Of a stretch of 64,000 bases of DNA, positions 1 through 8,526 are shown piece by piece. The stretch lies in assembly GCA_964566055.1 (NCBI GenBank), contig CAZMHI010000002.1, positions 62,001 through 126,000 of the forward strand. The letters run 5' to 3'. The first letter of the stretch is position 1. Every line of letters begins with the position of its first letter. Made by a program: the position numbers and the translations under genes. This DNA is from TMED23 sp964566055 (GTDB lineage: Bacteria; Pseudomonadota; Alphaproteobacteria; Rhodospirillales; UBA2165). A model generated the notes under the pieces. It saw only the letters and a program-made list of their open reading frames with translations, was not told the origin of the DNA and did no database searches.

Positions 1-284
1 CCACTCTCCAGTTCATCATAAACCGATGCGAACCACAGAATTGACAGCACAATCAGGAATATAAGGACAAAATCAAAAATCCACTGCCCGCCTCTCGTGA
101 ATTTTTTTTCCGATGGATACAAATTTGCTAATGGCGACGACAAAATTGTCAAGATGAGCGATACGGCTACAGTTATGCTGCGCTGAAATATCTCGTCAAT
201 TATACCAAATGCCGCCGTATAAATTGCAACAACGGCAATACCAAAACCTAAAACCCAAACGATTGGGGGCGCAACTTTATTCAT
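1..284 (-). CDS. TRAP transporter large permease, TAXI/fused type (partial, N-terminus only)
   Basis: Reading leftward from an ATG at 284 the frame stays open for 94 codons to the window edge, so only the N-terminus is present. It encodes alternating hydrophobic stretches (IVWVLGFGIAVVAIYTAAFG, then ITVAVSLILTIL, then FDFVLIFLIVLSILWF) with the short basic loop YPSEKKFTRGG between them. This is the look of the N-terminal small-subunit-like part of fused TRAP permeases of the TAXI group, which import organic acids or amino acids using a sodium gradient and a periplasmic binding protein. The family call is by eye from about 94 residues, so the membrane protein is safe and the TRAP assignment is probable. 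The gene is divergent from the DUF815 gene at 581. Confidence 0.6.
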   Translation of the reverse strand, partial: MNKVAPPIVWVLGFGIAVVAIYTAAFGIIDEIFQRSITVAVSLILTILSSPLANLYPSEKKFTRGGQWIFDFVLIFLIVLSILWFASVYDELES

Positions 285-580
285 AGTATTATTGTTCCCC
301 TACCTATCTCCCGAAATGCATCAGTCATTACCCCTGCTAAACATTATTTGGCGCGCCTGGCTCATTATTTAAAAATTAAAGCGGTGTAGTTACGACTATG
401 CAAGCGCTTGCTTCCGTTTATTTTTTATATTGAAACTTATTCTACAACTGAAATCGTGCCTTTTGTGATCTTCAAAGAACTCGCTGGCAGATGGAAATAC
501 TAGATGAGTTTATTGACCAATCGCGTACTTGTGGTAGTGTCCCGCCGCCTACGGTATAGGATTACTTTGGAGACCTTTGA
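285..580. promoter_or_regulatory. Divergent intergenic region with 10-bp palindrome and candidate promoter
   Basis: This gap of about 300 bases separates the TRAP permease start (284, minus) from the DUF815 ATPase start (581, plus). It holds a perfect 10-bp palindrome CAAGCGCTTG at 401-410. A sigma70-like pair, TTGACC at 513-518 and TAGTGT at 535-540 with a 16-base spacer, faces the plus-strand gene. TGGAGA around 567-572 is the likely ribosome site for the start at 581. No gene is evident. The promoter is a by-eye match only. Confidence 0.3.
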
Positions 581-1438
581 ATGTCGAAACACGACCTAGA
601 GCCTTTGTTGGAGCGCATTGCAGATGCTCTGGACCGCTTGGCGCCGCCTGCCGGCAAAAGCCATGATCTGTCCGGTGCAGATGCGTTCGTGTGGCATTCA
701 AATCCTGAAAATCTCGAACCGATCCACAAAGTCAACCGGGTGGCTCTTGATCTGCTGCAAGGGATCGAGCAGCAAATCGGAATTTTACGCGATAATACCG
801 AGCGCTTCGCCAACGGCTTTCCAGCCAATAACGCGTTGCTCTGGGGAGCGCGTGGCACGGGCAAAAGTTCACTGGTCAAAGCCATTCACGCTGAAATTAA
901 TGAGAAGAATAAAAATACCTTGGCTTTGGTCGAAATTCACCGGGAAGATATTCCGACCCTGCCGCGCCTTCTGCATGTGTTGGCTAAATCTGACCGGCGC
1001 TGTTTGCTGTTCTGTGATGATTTGTCGTTTGAAATGGAAGACGCCACGTTTAAATCACTGAAAGCCGTGCTCGAAGGCGGTATCGAAGGCCGACCGGAAA
1101 ATATTATTTTTTACGCCACATCTAACCGCCGTCACCTCATGCCGCGGGATATGATCGAGAACGAACGTTCGACAGCTATTCACACCGCAGAAGCCGTCGA
1201 AGAAAAAGTTTCACTGTCAGACCGCTTTGGCCTTTGGCTCGGCTTTCATCCCGTTAAGCAAGATACTTTCTATGATATCATTGATGGCTATGCGGATCGC
1301 TACGGCCTGGATATGGATCGGGATAAACTCCACGCCGAAGCCCTAGAATGGTCGATGACTCGAGGTTCACGCTCTGGCCGGGTGGCCTGGCAGTTTATCC
1401 AGGATCTTGCTGGTCGCCTCGGCAAGCATATCGACTGA
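581..1438 (+). CDS. DUF815-family AAA ATPase
   Basis: A 285-residue cytoplasmic P-loop ATPase. The Walker A motif GARGTGKSS lies at about residues 89-97 and the Walker B stretch CLLFCDD at about 141-147, followed by a sensor-like YATSNRRHL. The length and the spacing of these motifs fit the DUF815 family of AAA proteins, whose biochemical role is not established. In many alphaproteobacteria this gene sits close to the nlpD-pcm-surE-serS-tat block, as here, although the orientation is opposite and an unrelated binding-protein gene is interposed. The start at 581 has TGGAGA about 8 bases upstream. Confidence 0.85.
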   Translation: MSKHDLEPLLERIADALDRLAPPAGKSHDLSGADAFVWHSNPENLEPIHKVNRVALDLLQGIEQQIGILRDNTERFANGFPANNALLWGARGTGKSSLVKAIHAEINEKNKNTLALVEIHREDIPTLPRLLHVLAKSDRRCLLFCDDLSFEMEDATFKSLKAVLEGGIEGRPENIIFYATSNRRHLMPRDMIENERSTAIHTAEAVEEKVSLSDRFGLWLGFHPVKQDTFYDIIDGYADRYGLDMDRDKLHAEALEWSMTRGSRSGRVAWQFIQDLAGRLGKHID

Positions 1439-1535
1439 TCTAAATAACGTTTGGCTCACGAAAAAAAGCTTGAATTTCGTCTCCACCACCCCCACATAGC
1501 ATGTTACTCATAATTGGGAATTATTGAGGAATTAT

Positions 1536-2342
1536 ATGTGGGTAGGGAGCATATTTGACTACAATAGAAGTGTGGCAAAAACTTTCTGTACGGAGGTTTT
1601 CAAGATTGCTGCGCTAATTCTTCTGTTGCTGTATCCGATCTCGGGTAAAGCGGCCGATACAACAATTCGCTTTGGCCTTCCGGAAGAACAATATCCGCCG
1701 TATTTGATGACTGGCGCTGGAAATTTATACGGCATCATTGCTGATACTTACCTTGCAATCACAAAATTACTGGGCACTCAGAACGAATTCGAGATTGCGT
1801 CCGTAAAACGGCTGAGAATTCAAATTGAAAGCGGAAGATTAGATGCTTTTCCTGCTGCGCTAGAATGGGAAAGCCTAGCCGTTCACGGTATCGCAACTGA
1901 TGGCATTATCAGAGTTTCAGACAATTTGATAGTTCGCCGTGACAATAGTGCACCCATTAAAGGCTCCGATGACCTGCAAGGCCTGAAGCTAGCACTCATG
2001 CAAGGCTACACCTACCCCTCACTCACAAATATGATAAAAGAGGAAACTTTTCATCCCATTTGGGCAAAACAATTTATCAGTCTTCTCCGCATGGTCGAAT
2101 ATGGGCGTGTCAATGTCGGCGTCTTGGACAAAAACGTGGCAAACTGGGTCATTCGGAAAAATAATTTAAAGTTTAAAGAACCAATACGGTTTGTTGAACC
2201 GGGCTTTGATAAAGTCGACTATAGAATTATCTTTTTCCCAAAGAATGAAAAATGGGCGGCCTTTATTGAAAAATTTAATGCGAAGCTGAAAGAATTTAAG
2301 CAAAGCCCTAGGTGGCAGGATATCCTAAATCGCTACCGTTAA
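1536..2342 (+). CDS. Periplasmic solute-binding protein, SBP_bac_3-like, without transporter
   Basis: A 268-residue exported protein. I start it at the ATG at 1536, which has GAGGA at 1526-1530, rather than at the upstream TTG at 1524. A hydrophobic export signal (IAALILLLLYPISGKAAD) ends near residue 40. The mature part begins with a TIRFG strand and continues with EEQYPPYLMTGAGNLYGI, the usual start of family 3 polar amino-acid-type binding folds. No permease or ATPase lies next to it, so it may serve a remote transporter or act as a free periplasmic sensor; the same fold is the sensor part of the kinase at 26555-30154. It is convergent with the M23 gene, 13 bases away. The substrate is unknown. 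Confidence 0.7.
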   Translation: MWVGSIFDYNRSVAKTFCTEVFKIAALILLLLYPISGKAADTTIRFGLPEEQYPPYLMTGAGNLYGIIADTYLAITKLLGTQNEFEIASVKRLRIQIESGRLDAFPAALEWESLAVHGIATDGIIRVSDNLIVRRDNSAPIKGSDDLQGLKLALMQGYTYPSLTNMIKEETFHPIWAKQFISLLRMVEYGRVNVGVLDKNVANWVIRKNNLKFKEPIRFVEPGFDKVDYRIIFFPKNEKWAAFIEKFNAKLKEFKQSPRWQDILNRYR

Positions 2343-2355
2343 GATTTCCCGTTTC

Positions 2356-3426
2356 TTAAGCAGGTGATTTCAAACTAATGTGAGCGCTCAACCGTTTGAG
2401 ATGCCGGAGCGGATTGATGGCTCGTTTGCCTTTACGAATCTCAAAATGCAATTGCGGAGACGCGACATTGCCTGAAGCGCCGACCTTAGCCACCACCTGA
2501 CCTTTGCCGACTTTCTGGCCGCGTCTTACCAATAGCTTATCGTTGTGCGCATAAGCCGTAACCCAGCCACCGGCATGTTTGATAAGCAGCAAATTACCAA
2601 AACCGCGAAGCTCGTTACCGGCATAGGCAACCACGCCGCTGCCAGCCGCCCGCACCGAAGCGCCATGGGGAGCCGCGATGTTGATGCCATCATTATGCAG
2701 CCCTTCGCCTTTAGAGCCATAAATCGACAACAGGCGGCCCCGTACCGGCCAGTTAAAGCGACCGGATGTTTTAACCCGCGGCACCGGAATGGTTCTTCTA
2801 GCTGTCGTCGTGGATTTTACGCGTTTGTTTGAAACTTTAGCTGTTGGCTTGCGTGAAGGCGCCGGGATTTCCGGCACCGGCTCCGCCGATTGTTTCACCG
2901 AAGGTAAGGTCTCAGCTTTCACCGGCTCACGTTTAGCGGCAACAGTTTCTTCCGGCATGTCTGATGCCCCGGAGGACGGCAACACCAGCTGTTGGCCGAC
3001 ATAAATCCGATAGGGCGGGCGCAGATAATTGAGCCGCGCTAACTCATAGGCGTCAACGCCATAGCGCCGGGAAATTTTATAGAGCGAATCGCCGCGAACA
3101 ATTCGATGCACCCGAGGACGCGGCAGGATCAGCGATTCACCGCGCTGCAACCGGTAAGGCGGGGTCAGATCATTGGCTTCGATTATGGCTCGTGCCGAAA
3201 CCCCATACCGCCGGGAGATAATAAAGAGCGTATCACCATTTCTGACACGGATAACCCCACTCGCTGGAATATCAGCGCGCTGCGCTACCGGTGTGGGAGG
3301 TCGCGACGTCGTTGGCGCCACTCTTTGCCCAGATCCTTGGTTGGGTGGCGGCCATTGCAGATTGCTGCAGCCGGTTAATATAACCGCTACTCCCATCGCA
3401 ATATATTTTCTAAAGTTCTTTTCCAT
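2356..3426 (-). CDS. LysM-LysM-M23 lipoprotein, DipM/NlpD-like amidase activator
   Basis: A 356-residue envelope protein. A lipobox (LTGC, Cys20) ends the signal peptide. Two LysM peptidoglycan-binding modules follow (about 60-103 and 108-150), then a Pro/Lys-rich linker and a LytM (M23) domain (about 225-340). The zinc site looks degenerate. The canonical HxxxD region reads H-N-D-G-I-N (residues 244-249), with Asn in the metal-ligand position. The HxH motif reads Q-L-H (325-327). Such LytM proteins usually activate cell-wall amidases during division instead of cutting peptidoglycan, as known for NlpD/EnvC and Caulobacter DipM. It is last in the minus-strand run serS-surE-pcm-nlpD. Confidence 0.85.
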   Translation of the reverse strand: MEKNFRKYIAMGVAVILTGCSNLQWPPPNQGSGQRVAPTTSRPPTPVAQRADIPASGVIRVRNGDTLFIISRRYGVSARAIIEANDLTPPYRLQRGESLILPRPRVHRIVRGDSLYKISRRYGVDAYELARLNYLRPPYRIYVGQQLVLPSSGASDMPEETVAAKREPVKAETLPSVKQSAEPVPEIPAPSRKPTAKVSNKRVKSTTTARRTIPVPRVKTSGRFNWPVRGRLLSIYGSKGEGLHNDGINIAAPHGASVRAAGSGVVAYAGNELRGFGNLLLIKHAGGWVTAYAHNDKLLVRRGQKVGKGQVVAKVGASGNVASPQLHFEIRKGKRAINPLRHLKRLSAHISLKSPA

Positions 3427-3450
3427 AGATTTAACTATGATAGCAAAAAT

Positions 3451-4107
3451 TTACGTCCCGGTCGCTTCTTCCGGAATTAAAGGTACAAAACGGACATCCC
3501 GCAACTCTTCGGTTTCGAGCCCGTGATCGGTTTTAACGACTTTTAAGATGGTTTGAAAATCATCGCTTATACCAATAGGCACGATCATGATGCCGCCAAG
3601 AGAAAGCTGCTCAGCTAAAATGGGTGGCACATCCGCCGCCGCGGCCGTCACGATAATGCGCTCAAACGGCGCTTGTGCATCCCAACCCAGAGTACCATCG
3701 CCGACCTTGGTCGTCACATTGCGAATACGCAGCTTCTCAAAGCGTTTTTCCGCCTCTTCCAATAACGGCGCATGACGTTCTATCGAATAAACACGGCGGC
3801 ATAATGGCGATAATATAGCAGTCTGATAGCCGGACCCGGTGCCAACCTCGAGCACTTTTTTACGATCATCCAATTCCAGCGCTTCGGTCATCAAGCCAAC
3901 GACGGCCGGTTGGCTGAGGGTCTGATGATGGCCGATCGGCAGGGTGATATCTTGGTAGGATTGCGCCTGAAAAGCTTCCGGCACAAAGAGTTCCCGTGGC
4001 ACGCGTTCCATCGTCGCGACCACATCCGGATCTGTGACACCGGCCCGCCGGAGCGCCAATACCAGCTCCATCTTTAAATTCTCAGCAGCACTATATTCGT
4101 AATTCAC
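3451..4107 (-). CDS. pcm: Protein-L-isoaspartate O-methyltransferase
   Basis: A 218-residue SAM-dependent enzyme that methylates isoaspartyl residues in aged proteins and so starts their repair. The family N-terminus is present (MERVPRELFVPEAF), then the TLPIGHHQTLSQP segment and the SAM-binding motif VLEVGTGSGYQTA. The start is GTG at 4107, with AGGGGAAG a few bases upstream. It lies 24 bases after surE and 24 bases before the M23 gene, in the conserved surE-pcm-nlpD order seen in proteobacteria, which suggests one transcript. Confidence 0.95.
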   Translation of the reverse strand: MNYEYSAAENLKMELVLALRRAGVTDPDVVATMERVPRELFVPEAFQAQSYQDITLPIGHHQTLSQPAVVGLMTEALELDDRKKVLEVGTGSGYQTAILSPLCRRVYSIERHAPLLEEAEKRFEKLRIRNVTTKVGDGTLGWDAQAPFERIIVTAAAADVPPILAEQLSLGGIMIVPIGISDDFQTILKVVKTDHGLETEELRDVRFVPLIPEEATGT

Positions 4108-4131
4108 GAGCTTCTTCCCCTCTTCAGGCTC

Positions 4132-4926
4132 TTACTTCTTAAAAGCCTCCTTCAAAGTGCGCATCGTTGCCCGGTGGGTCAGATCAAGTGAAAGCGGGGT
4201 CACCGAAACAGCGCCATTCTGGATCGCCGCCAAATCCGTGCCGGCCGGATAGCGGGCAGAATTTTGCTGGGCGCCGATCCAATAATACGGCTCACCTCTC
4301 GGATCACTGCTCTCGATAATCTCATCGCCAATCTTACGGCGTCCCTCCCGGGTGATTTCGATGCCAGTTACCTTAGTCTTGGGTACACGGGGAAAGTTAA
4401 CATTTATTAAAACATCACGCGGCCAAGGGACGGAAACGGCTTTTTTGATGACTTTTGCGGCATATGCCTCACCAGATGACCAATCTATCTTGGTTTTGAC
4501 GTGATCTTCATCAATATCCTGGCTGAGGGCAATAGCCGGTATACCAAACAGCGTCGCCTCCATGGCCACGGCAATGGTGCCGGAATAAGTCATATCCTCA
4601 CCGACGTTAGAGCCGCGGTTGATGCCCGCCAGCACCAGGTCGGGACGGCAGTCACGCATCAACTTATTCATGGCCATCATAACGCAATCGGTCGGCGTGC
4701 CGTTGACGCTAAAGCGGTTCTTGCCGGCGCTCTTAATTCTGAGCGGTGAGCGGAGTGTCAGCGAATGCCCCGTGGCGCTTTGCTCCACTTCAGGCGCCAC
4801 CACCCAAACTTCATTGCAGAGCTTTTTGGCAATCGCCTCGAGTTTCTTGAGACCCGGCGCACTGATGCCGTCATCATTTGAGATCAGGATGCGTGATTTT
4901 TTGAGATTGAGCGGCGCCTTAAACAT
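4132..4926 (-). CDS. surE: 5'/3'-nucleotidase SurE
   Basis: A 264-residue metal-dependent nucleoside monophosphatase linked to stationary-phase survival. The signature ILISNDDGISAPGL near the N-terminus carries the paired metal-binding aspartates. The Asn-containing loops SGTIAVAMEAT and GINRGSNVGEDMTYSG are also present. The ATG overlaps the serS stop by one base (TGATG at 4924-4928), so translation is probably coupled. Confidence 0.95.
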   Translation of the reverse strand: MFKAPLNLKKSRILISNDDGISAPGLKKLEAIAKKLCNEVWVVAPEVEQSATGHSLTLRSPLRIKSAGKNRFSVNGTPTDCVMMAMNKLMRDCRPDLVLAGINRGSNVGEDMTYSGTIAVAMEATLFGIPAIALSQDIDEDHVKTKIDWSSGEAYAAKVIKKAVSVPWPRDVLINVNFPRVPKTKVTGIEITREGRRKIGDEIIESSDPRGEPYYWIGAQQNSARYPAGTDLAAIQNGAVSVTPLSLDLTHRATMRTLKEAFKK

Positions 4927-6200
4927 CAGCCAGCCGTAATGACTTCGAGCCCGCCCATGTAAGGCCGTAAAGCCTCCGGCACGATAATGGAGCCGTCTTC
5001 CTGCTGATAGTTCTCCATGATGGCAATCAAGGTACGACCAACGGCCAGCCCGGAACCATTCAACGTATGAACATGGATGGTGCCTTTGCCCTCTTTCGGC
5101 CGATAGCGCGCTTTCATGCGGCGTGCCTGAAAGTCACCGCAATTGGAAACACTTGAGATTTCCCGGTAGCGTCCCTGCCCAGCCAGCCAAACCTCAATGT
5201 CATAGGTTTTGCGTGCTGAAAAGCCGAGATCACCGAGACAGAGCGAGACCACGCGGTAAGGCAGTTCCAGCCGTTTAAGCACTTCTTCGGCGCAGCCCGT
5301 CATGCGTTCATGCTCTTCTTCTGAATCTTCGGGCTTGGTGACCGCCACCATTTCAACCTTGGTAAATTGATGCTGGCGGATCATACCGCGAGTGTCTTTA
5401 CCGGCAGAGCCGGCCTCTGATCTGAAACACCAGGTCATAGCCGTATAGCGGCGCGGCAGATAATCTTCATCCATAACTTCATCGGCGACGATATTGCTTA
5501 GTGGCACTTCGGCGGTCGGAATGAGATAGAACCCCTCCTCCGTCTGAAACAAATCTTCCTCGAACTTCGGCAGCTGGCCGGTGCCGTAAAGCGCGATGTC
5601 CCGCACCAAGGCTGGCGGGTTTACCTCGGTGTAGCCGTTCTCCGTCGTGTGCAGATCGAGCATAAAGGCCGACAAAGCCCGCTCCATCCGCGCCAGCGCA
5701 CCAGACAATAAAACAAACCGTGCGCCGGACATCTTGGCGGCCGTTTCGAAATCCATCTGGCCGAGAGCTTCGCCAAGATCAAAATGTTCCTTGGCCTCAA
5801 AACCTAAACTTTTGGGCTCTCCCCAGGTTCGCAGCTCAAGATTATCATCTTCGTCAGCGCCTTCAGGCACGTCATCGGCGGGAATATTTGGAATCCCGCT
5901 TAAAACTTCATCTAATTTATCACCAGCTTTCTTGGCTGCCGCTTCGGCTTCGGCTTGGGCGTCTTTAGACGCTGCGACCTCGTTCATTTCTGCATCAGCA
6001 TCTTCGCCCTGGCCTTTTTTCTGGCCGATAATTTTCGACAATTCATTGCGCCGGGTTTGCAATTCCTGCGCCGTCGTTTGGGCGGCGCGGCGGCGCTTAT
6101 CAATTTCCAGGATTTCTGCCGCCATAGGGTCGAGGCCACGCCGGGCGATCCCCGCATCGAACGCGTCCGCATCTTCACGAATGGCTTTAATATCAAACAT
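4926..6200 (-). CDS. serS: Seryl-tRNA synthetase
   Basis: A 424-residue class II aminoacyl-tRNA synthetase that charges tRNA-Ser and tRNA-Sec type acceptors with serine. The N-terminal 100 residues form the charged coiled-coil arm (RRNELSKIIGQKKGQ). The catalytic part holds the PTAEVPLSN loop, motif 2 (CFRSEAGSAGKDTRG..RQHQF) and motif 3 (LNGSGLAVGRTLIAIMENYQ). Length is normal for the family. It is the first gene of the minus-strand run serS-surE-pcm-nlpD, divergent from the racemase-family gene at 6457. Confidence 0.97.
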   Translation of the reverse strand: MFDIKAIREDADAFDAGIARRGLDPMAAEILEIDKRRRAAQTTAQELQTRRNELSKIIGQKKGQGEDADAEMNEVAASKDAQAEAEAAAKKAGDKLDEVLSGIPNIPADDVPEGADEDDNLELRTWGEPKSLGFEAKEHFDLGEALGQMDFETAAKMSGARFVLLSGALARMERALSAFMLDLHTTENGYTEVNPPALVRDIALYGTGQLPKFEEDLFQTEEGFYLIPTAEVPLSNIVADEVMDEDYLPRRYTAMTWCFRSEAGSAGKDTRGMIRQHQFTKVEMVAVTKPEDSEEEHERMTGCAEEVLKRLELPYRVVSLCLGDLGFSARKTYDIEVWLAGQGRYREISSVSNCGDFQARRMKARYRPKEGKGTIHVHTLNGSGLAVGRTLIAIMENYQQEDGSIIVPEALRPYMGGLEVITAG

Positions 6201-6424
6201 TTAAATTATCCGAGTATGAATTGGTGAAAGACTTATAGGGCGCACGGCTCAGGAGAACAAGACTGGTGTGACTTTCTAACCCGTGTCATGGCAGATTTGA
6301 TCCGCCGCCGCCAAAGTAACGATCAGGCAGGTCCGCAATCCAGTTTCTTGGCATTGGAAACCACTGATTCTTGGAATATACAAATGACTGGTATCCTGCC
6401 GTCTCAATCGATGACCCTTTGAAT

Positions 6425-6448
6425 AATCACTTGATTTGTGATAATCAC
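6425..6448. promoter_or_regulatory. Dyad elements just upstream of the racemase-family gene
   Basis: A perfect 11-bp palindrome GTGATAATCAC occupies 6438-6448, eight bases before the ATG at 6457. The half-site AATCAC occurs at 6425-6430 and again at 6443-6448, so a second, looser dyad (ATCAC-7-GTGAT) overlaps the first. The position would suit a repressor operator. No regulator can be named. Confidence 0.35.
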
Positions 6449-6456
6449 GAAAAACT

Positions 6457-7110
6457 ATGAAGCTGCTCATCATCAATCCCAATACCAGCCAGAATATTAC
6501 CGATACCATTGCCGATATCGCCACTGCCGCGGCCGGCCCCACCACTGAAATCGAAGCTGTTACCGCTCCCTTCGGTGTCGCCTACATAACTTCCAAAGAG
6601 GAAAGCGCAGTGGCCCTTGAAGCCATCCTCCAAGTCGCCGATGAACGCGCCGGTGAATATGATGCCGTTGCCGTGGCATCTTCCAGCGATACCGGCCTCG
6701 ACGAATTGCGTAGCAGGCTCGTCCAACCCGTCACCGGCATGAGCGAAAGCGCCATGCATTTTGCAGTTAGTCTGGGTCCACGATTTGCTATGATCGACAT
6801 GCTGAAGACCGGGGCGCCCCTTATGCAGGCGCTGGTGGAACTTTACGGGCACACGGAACATCTAGCCAGCATCCGCCTCGCCATGCATCTCGAAGGTGGC
6901 GTCGCACCCGATCCGGCGGCACTAAGGGAAGCTATTCTTCGCCAAGGCAGGGCGGCGGTGGTGGAAGACGGCGCGCAGGCGTTGATCGTCGGCGGCTCTG
7001 CCGCCGCCTCGATGACCGAAGAACTGTCGGATAGACTTGGCGTTCCGGTCCTCGATGGCATTACTAGCGCAGTCCGGCGTGCTGAGCAGTTATCGAACCC
7101 GTCAATTTGA
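6457..7110 (+). CDS. Aspartate/glutamate racemase superfamily protein lacking cysteines
   Basis: A 217-residue protein with the Asp/Glu/hydantoin racemase fold: N-terminal INPNTSQN motif, DAVAVASSSDTGLDELR at the place of the first catalytic loop, and ALIVGGSAAASM at the place of the second. In the family these loops carry the two catalytic cysteines. Here they read Ser-Ser-Ser and Gly-Gly-Ser, and the whole protein has no cysteine. It therefore probably does not racemise by the two-thiol mechanism; it may be a decarboxylase/isomerase relative, a ligand-binding protein or inactive. It stands alone, between serS (divergent) and tatC (convergent, 46 bases away). Confidence 0.75.
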   Translation: MKLLIINPNTSQNITDTIADIATAAAGPTTEIEAVTAPFGVAYITSKEESAVALEAILQVADERAGEYDAVAVASSSDTGLDELRSRLVQPVTGMSESAMHFAVSLGPRFAMIDMLKTGAPLMQALVELYGHTEHLASIRLAMHLEGGVAPDPAALREAILRQGRAAVVEDGAQALIVGGSAAASMTEELSDRLGVPVLDGITSAVRRAEQLSNPSI

Positions 7111-7156
7111 CGGTTACTTGCCGGGTCCTGGAACAAGTCCGAGATGACGGATGACA

Positions 7157-7978
7157 TTAAGTCACATTAAAATCCGTCTCTTCGACGATCTCTTCTTCCT
7201 CTTCCTCCGCTTCGGCCTCGGCTTTTTTCTTCTCAACGGCGCGGACGGCGATGATCGAAACCTCGTAGAGAATGATGATCGGAATGGCGAGCCCGATCTG
7301 GCTGATGATATCCGGTGGTGTGAGAACGGCTGCGGCAATAAACACCATCACCAAAGCATATTTACGTTTTGCCGCCAGGCCAACCGAAGTCGCAATCCCA
7401 GCCCGCGCCAATAGCGTCAAAATAATCGGCAATTGAAAGCTGATGCCAAAAGCAAAAATCAGCCGCATCACCAGTGAGAGATATTCATTAACCTTGGCTT
7501 CGAGCTGGATCGGCAGTCCACCCGCGAGCCCAGCCGATTCAAAACTCAGGAAAAACTTCCAGGCCAAGGGAAAAATGAAATAATAGACTAAAGCGCCGCC
7601 GGCGAAGAACAGGATCGGCGACAGCACAAGATACGGCGCCAAGGCCATTTTCTCATTTTTGTAGAGACCGGGCGCCACGAACTTCCAAAATTGCATGGCA
7701 ATAAACGGGAAGGAGACAAACATGGCCGCCCAGAACGACACTTTGATATAAGTGAAAAAAGCTTCATGCAGGGCGGTATAGATGAGCCGCCGATTCTGCC
7801 CGGTTTCGGTCATAATGTCGGCCAGCGGCTGAACTAGAAAAGCATAAATTTGCTCGGCAAAAGTATAAGCGCCGACAAAGACGACAAAAACAGCAATCAC
7901 CGAATACATCAGGCGATTGCGGAGCTCGATGATGTGATCCATCAAGGGCGAGGTATTATCTTCAACCGGATCACTCAC
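7157..7978 (-). CDS. tatC: Sec-independent translocase subunit TatC
   Basis: A 273-residue polytopic membrane protein that recognises twin-arginine signal peptides and forms the Tat receptor with TatB. The family opening is present (MDHIIELRNRLMYSV), as are six hydrophobic segments and the conserved periplasmic-loop FFTYIKVSFWA and FAFGISFQLP stretches. The C-terminus is a long acidic tail of Glu and Ala (KKKAEAEAEEEEEEIVEE), longer than usual. Its start overlaps the tatB stop by four bases, giving a tatA-tatB-tatC transcript. Confidence 0.96.
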   Translation of the reverse strand: MSDPVEDNTSPLMDHIIELRNRLMYSVIAVFVVFVGAYTFAEQIYAFLVQPLADIMTETGQNRRLIYTALHEAFFTYIKVSFWAAMFVSFPFIAMQFWKFVAPGLYKNEKMALAPYLVLSPILFFAGGALVYYFIFPLAWKFFLSFESAGLAGGLPIQLEAKVNEYLSLVMRLIFAFGISFQLPIILTLLARAGIATSVGLAAKRKYALVMVFIAAAVLTPPDIISQIGLAIPIIILYEVSIIAVRAVEKKKAEAEAEEEEEEIVEETDFNVT

Positions 7979-8457
7979 GCTTTGTCTTCCTTGTCCGAAG
8001 TTTCGACCGCGACGGGCTCTTCACTCGCGATCTCCGGCATGCCTTCCGGCGGATCATCCGGAAGCTGATCAACTTCGTCACCTTCATAGACAGCCGTACC
8101 GTCCGGATCTTCATCGTCGTCTATATCATATGACGGATCGTCCAAATCTGTGGGATTGGCAAACTCTTCACCACTGAAATCGAAGGCGTTCTTGATCTCA
8201 CCATCCCCATCGATAGCTTTTTCCAACGCCTCATTGGCATCGAAAGAACCAGCGGATTCGATTTGCTTTTTAACTTCATCCAGCTCGGTATCCCGGATCA
8301 TGTCATCGACATGGCCGCGGAACTCGCGCGTCATGGCTTTGGCTTTACCGACCCATTGGCCGACCGTTCTGAGAACCCGCGGAAGGTCCTTAGGGCCAAT
8401 AACGATAATCGCCACGATTAATATGATGGTGATTTCGGTCCAACCGATATCAAACAT
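7975..8457 (-). CDS. tatB: Sec-independent translocase subunit TatB
   Basis: A 160-residue protein with a single N-terminal membrane helix (IGWTEITIILIVAIIVIGP), the conserved Gly-Pro hinge (GPKDLPRVLR) and an amphipathic helix. A long acidic disordered tail of Asp, Glu and Pro follows. TatB links the twin-arginine receptor to TatC. It lies 69 bases after tatA and overlaps tatC by four bases (ATGA). Confidence 0.93.
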   Translation of the reverse strand: MFDIGWTEITIILIVAIIVIGPKDLPRVLRTVGQWVGKAKAMTREFRGHVDDMIRDTELDEVKKQIESAGSFDANEALEKAIDGDGEIKNAFDFSGEEFANPTDLDDPSYDIDDDEDPDGTAVYEGDEVDQLPDDPPEGMPEIASEEPVAVETSDKEDKA

Positions 8458-8526
8458 TTAAGCTACCATATATTATGTGAAAGTTCGTTTATCTGACCGA
8501 ACATGCGGCCTATTAAACGATAAAGA

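Noticed and set aside
401..410. CAAGCGCTTG palindrome as a replication or partition site
   Set aside because: A single 10-bp palindrome without clustered copies or DnaA-type boxes is not enough; kept only as a possible operator.
562..885. Minus-strand 107-codon frame at the DUF815 start
   Set aside because: It is antisense to the ATPase gene, including its Walker A region, and shows no family features.
6276..6545. Minus-strand 89-codon frame between serS and the racemase gene
   Set aside because: It overlaps the racemase 5' end and dyads, lacks a ribosome site and resembles no protein.
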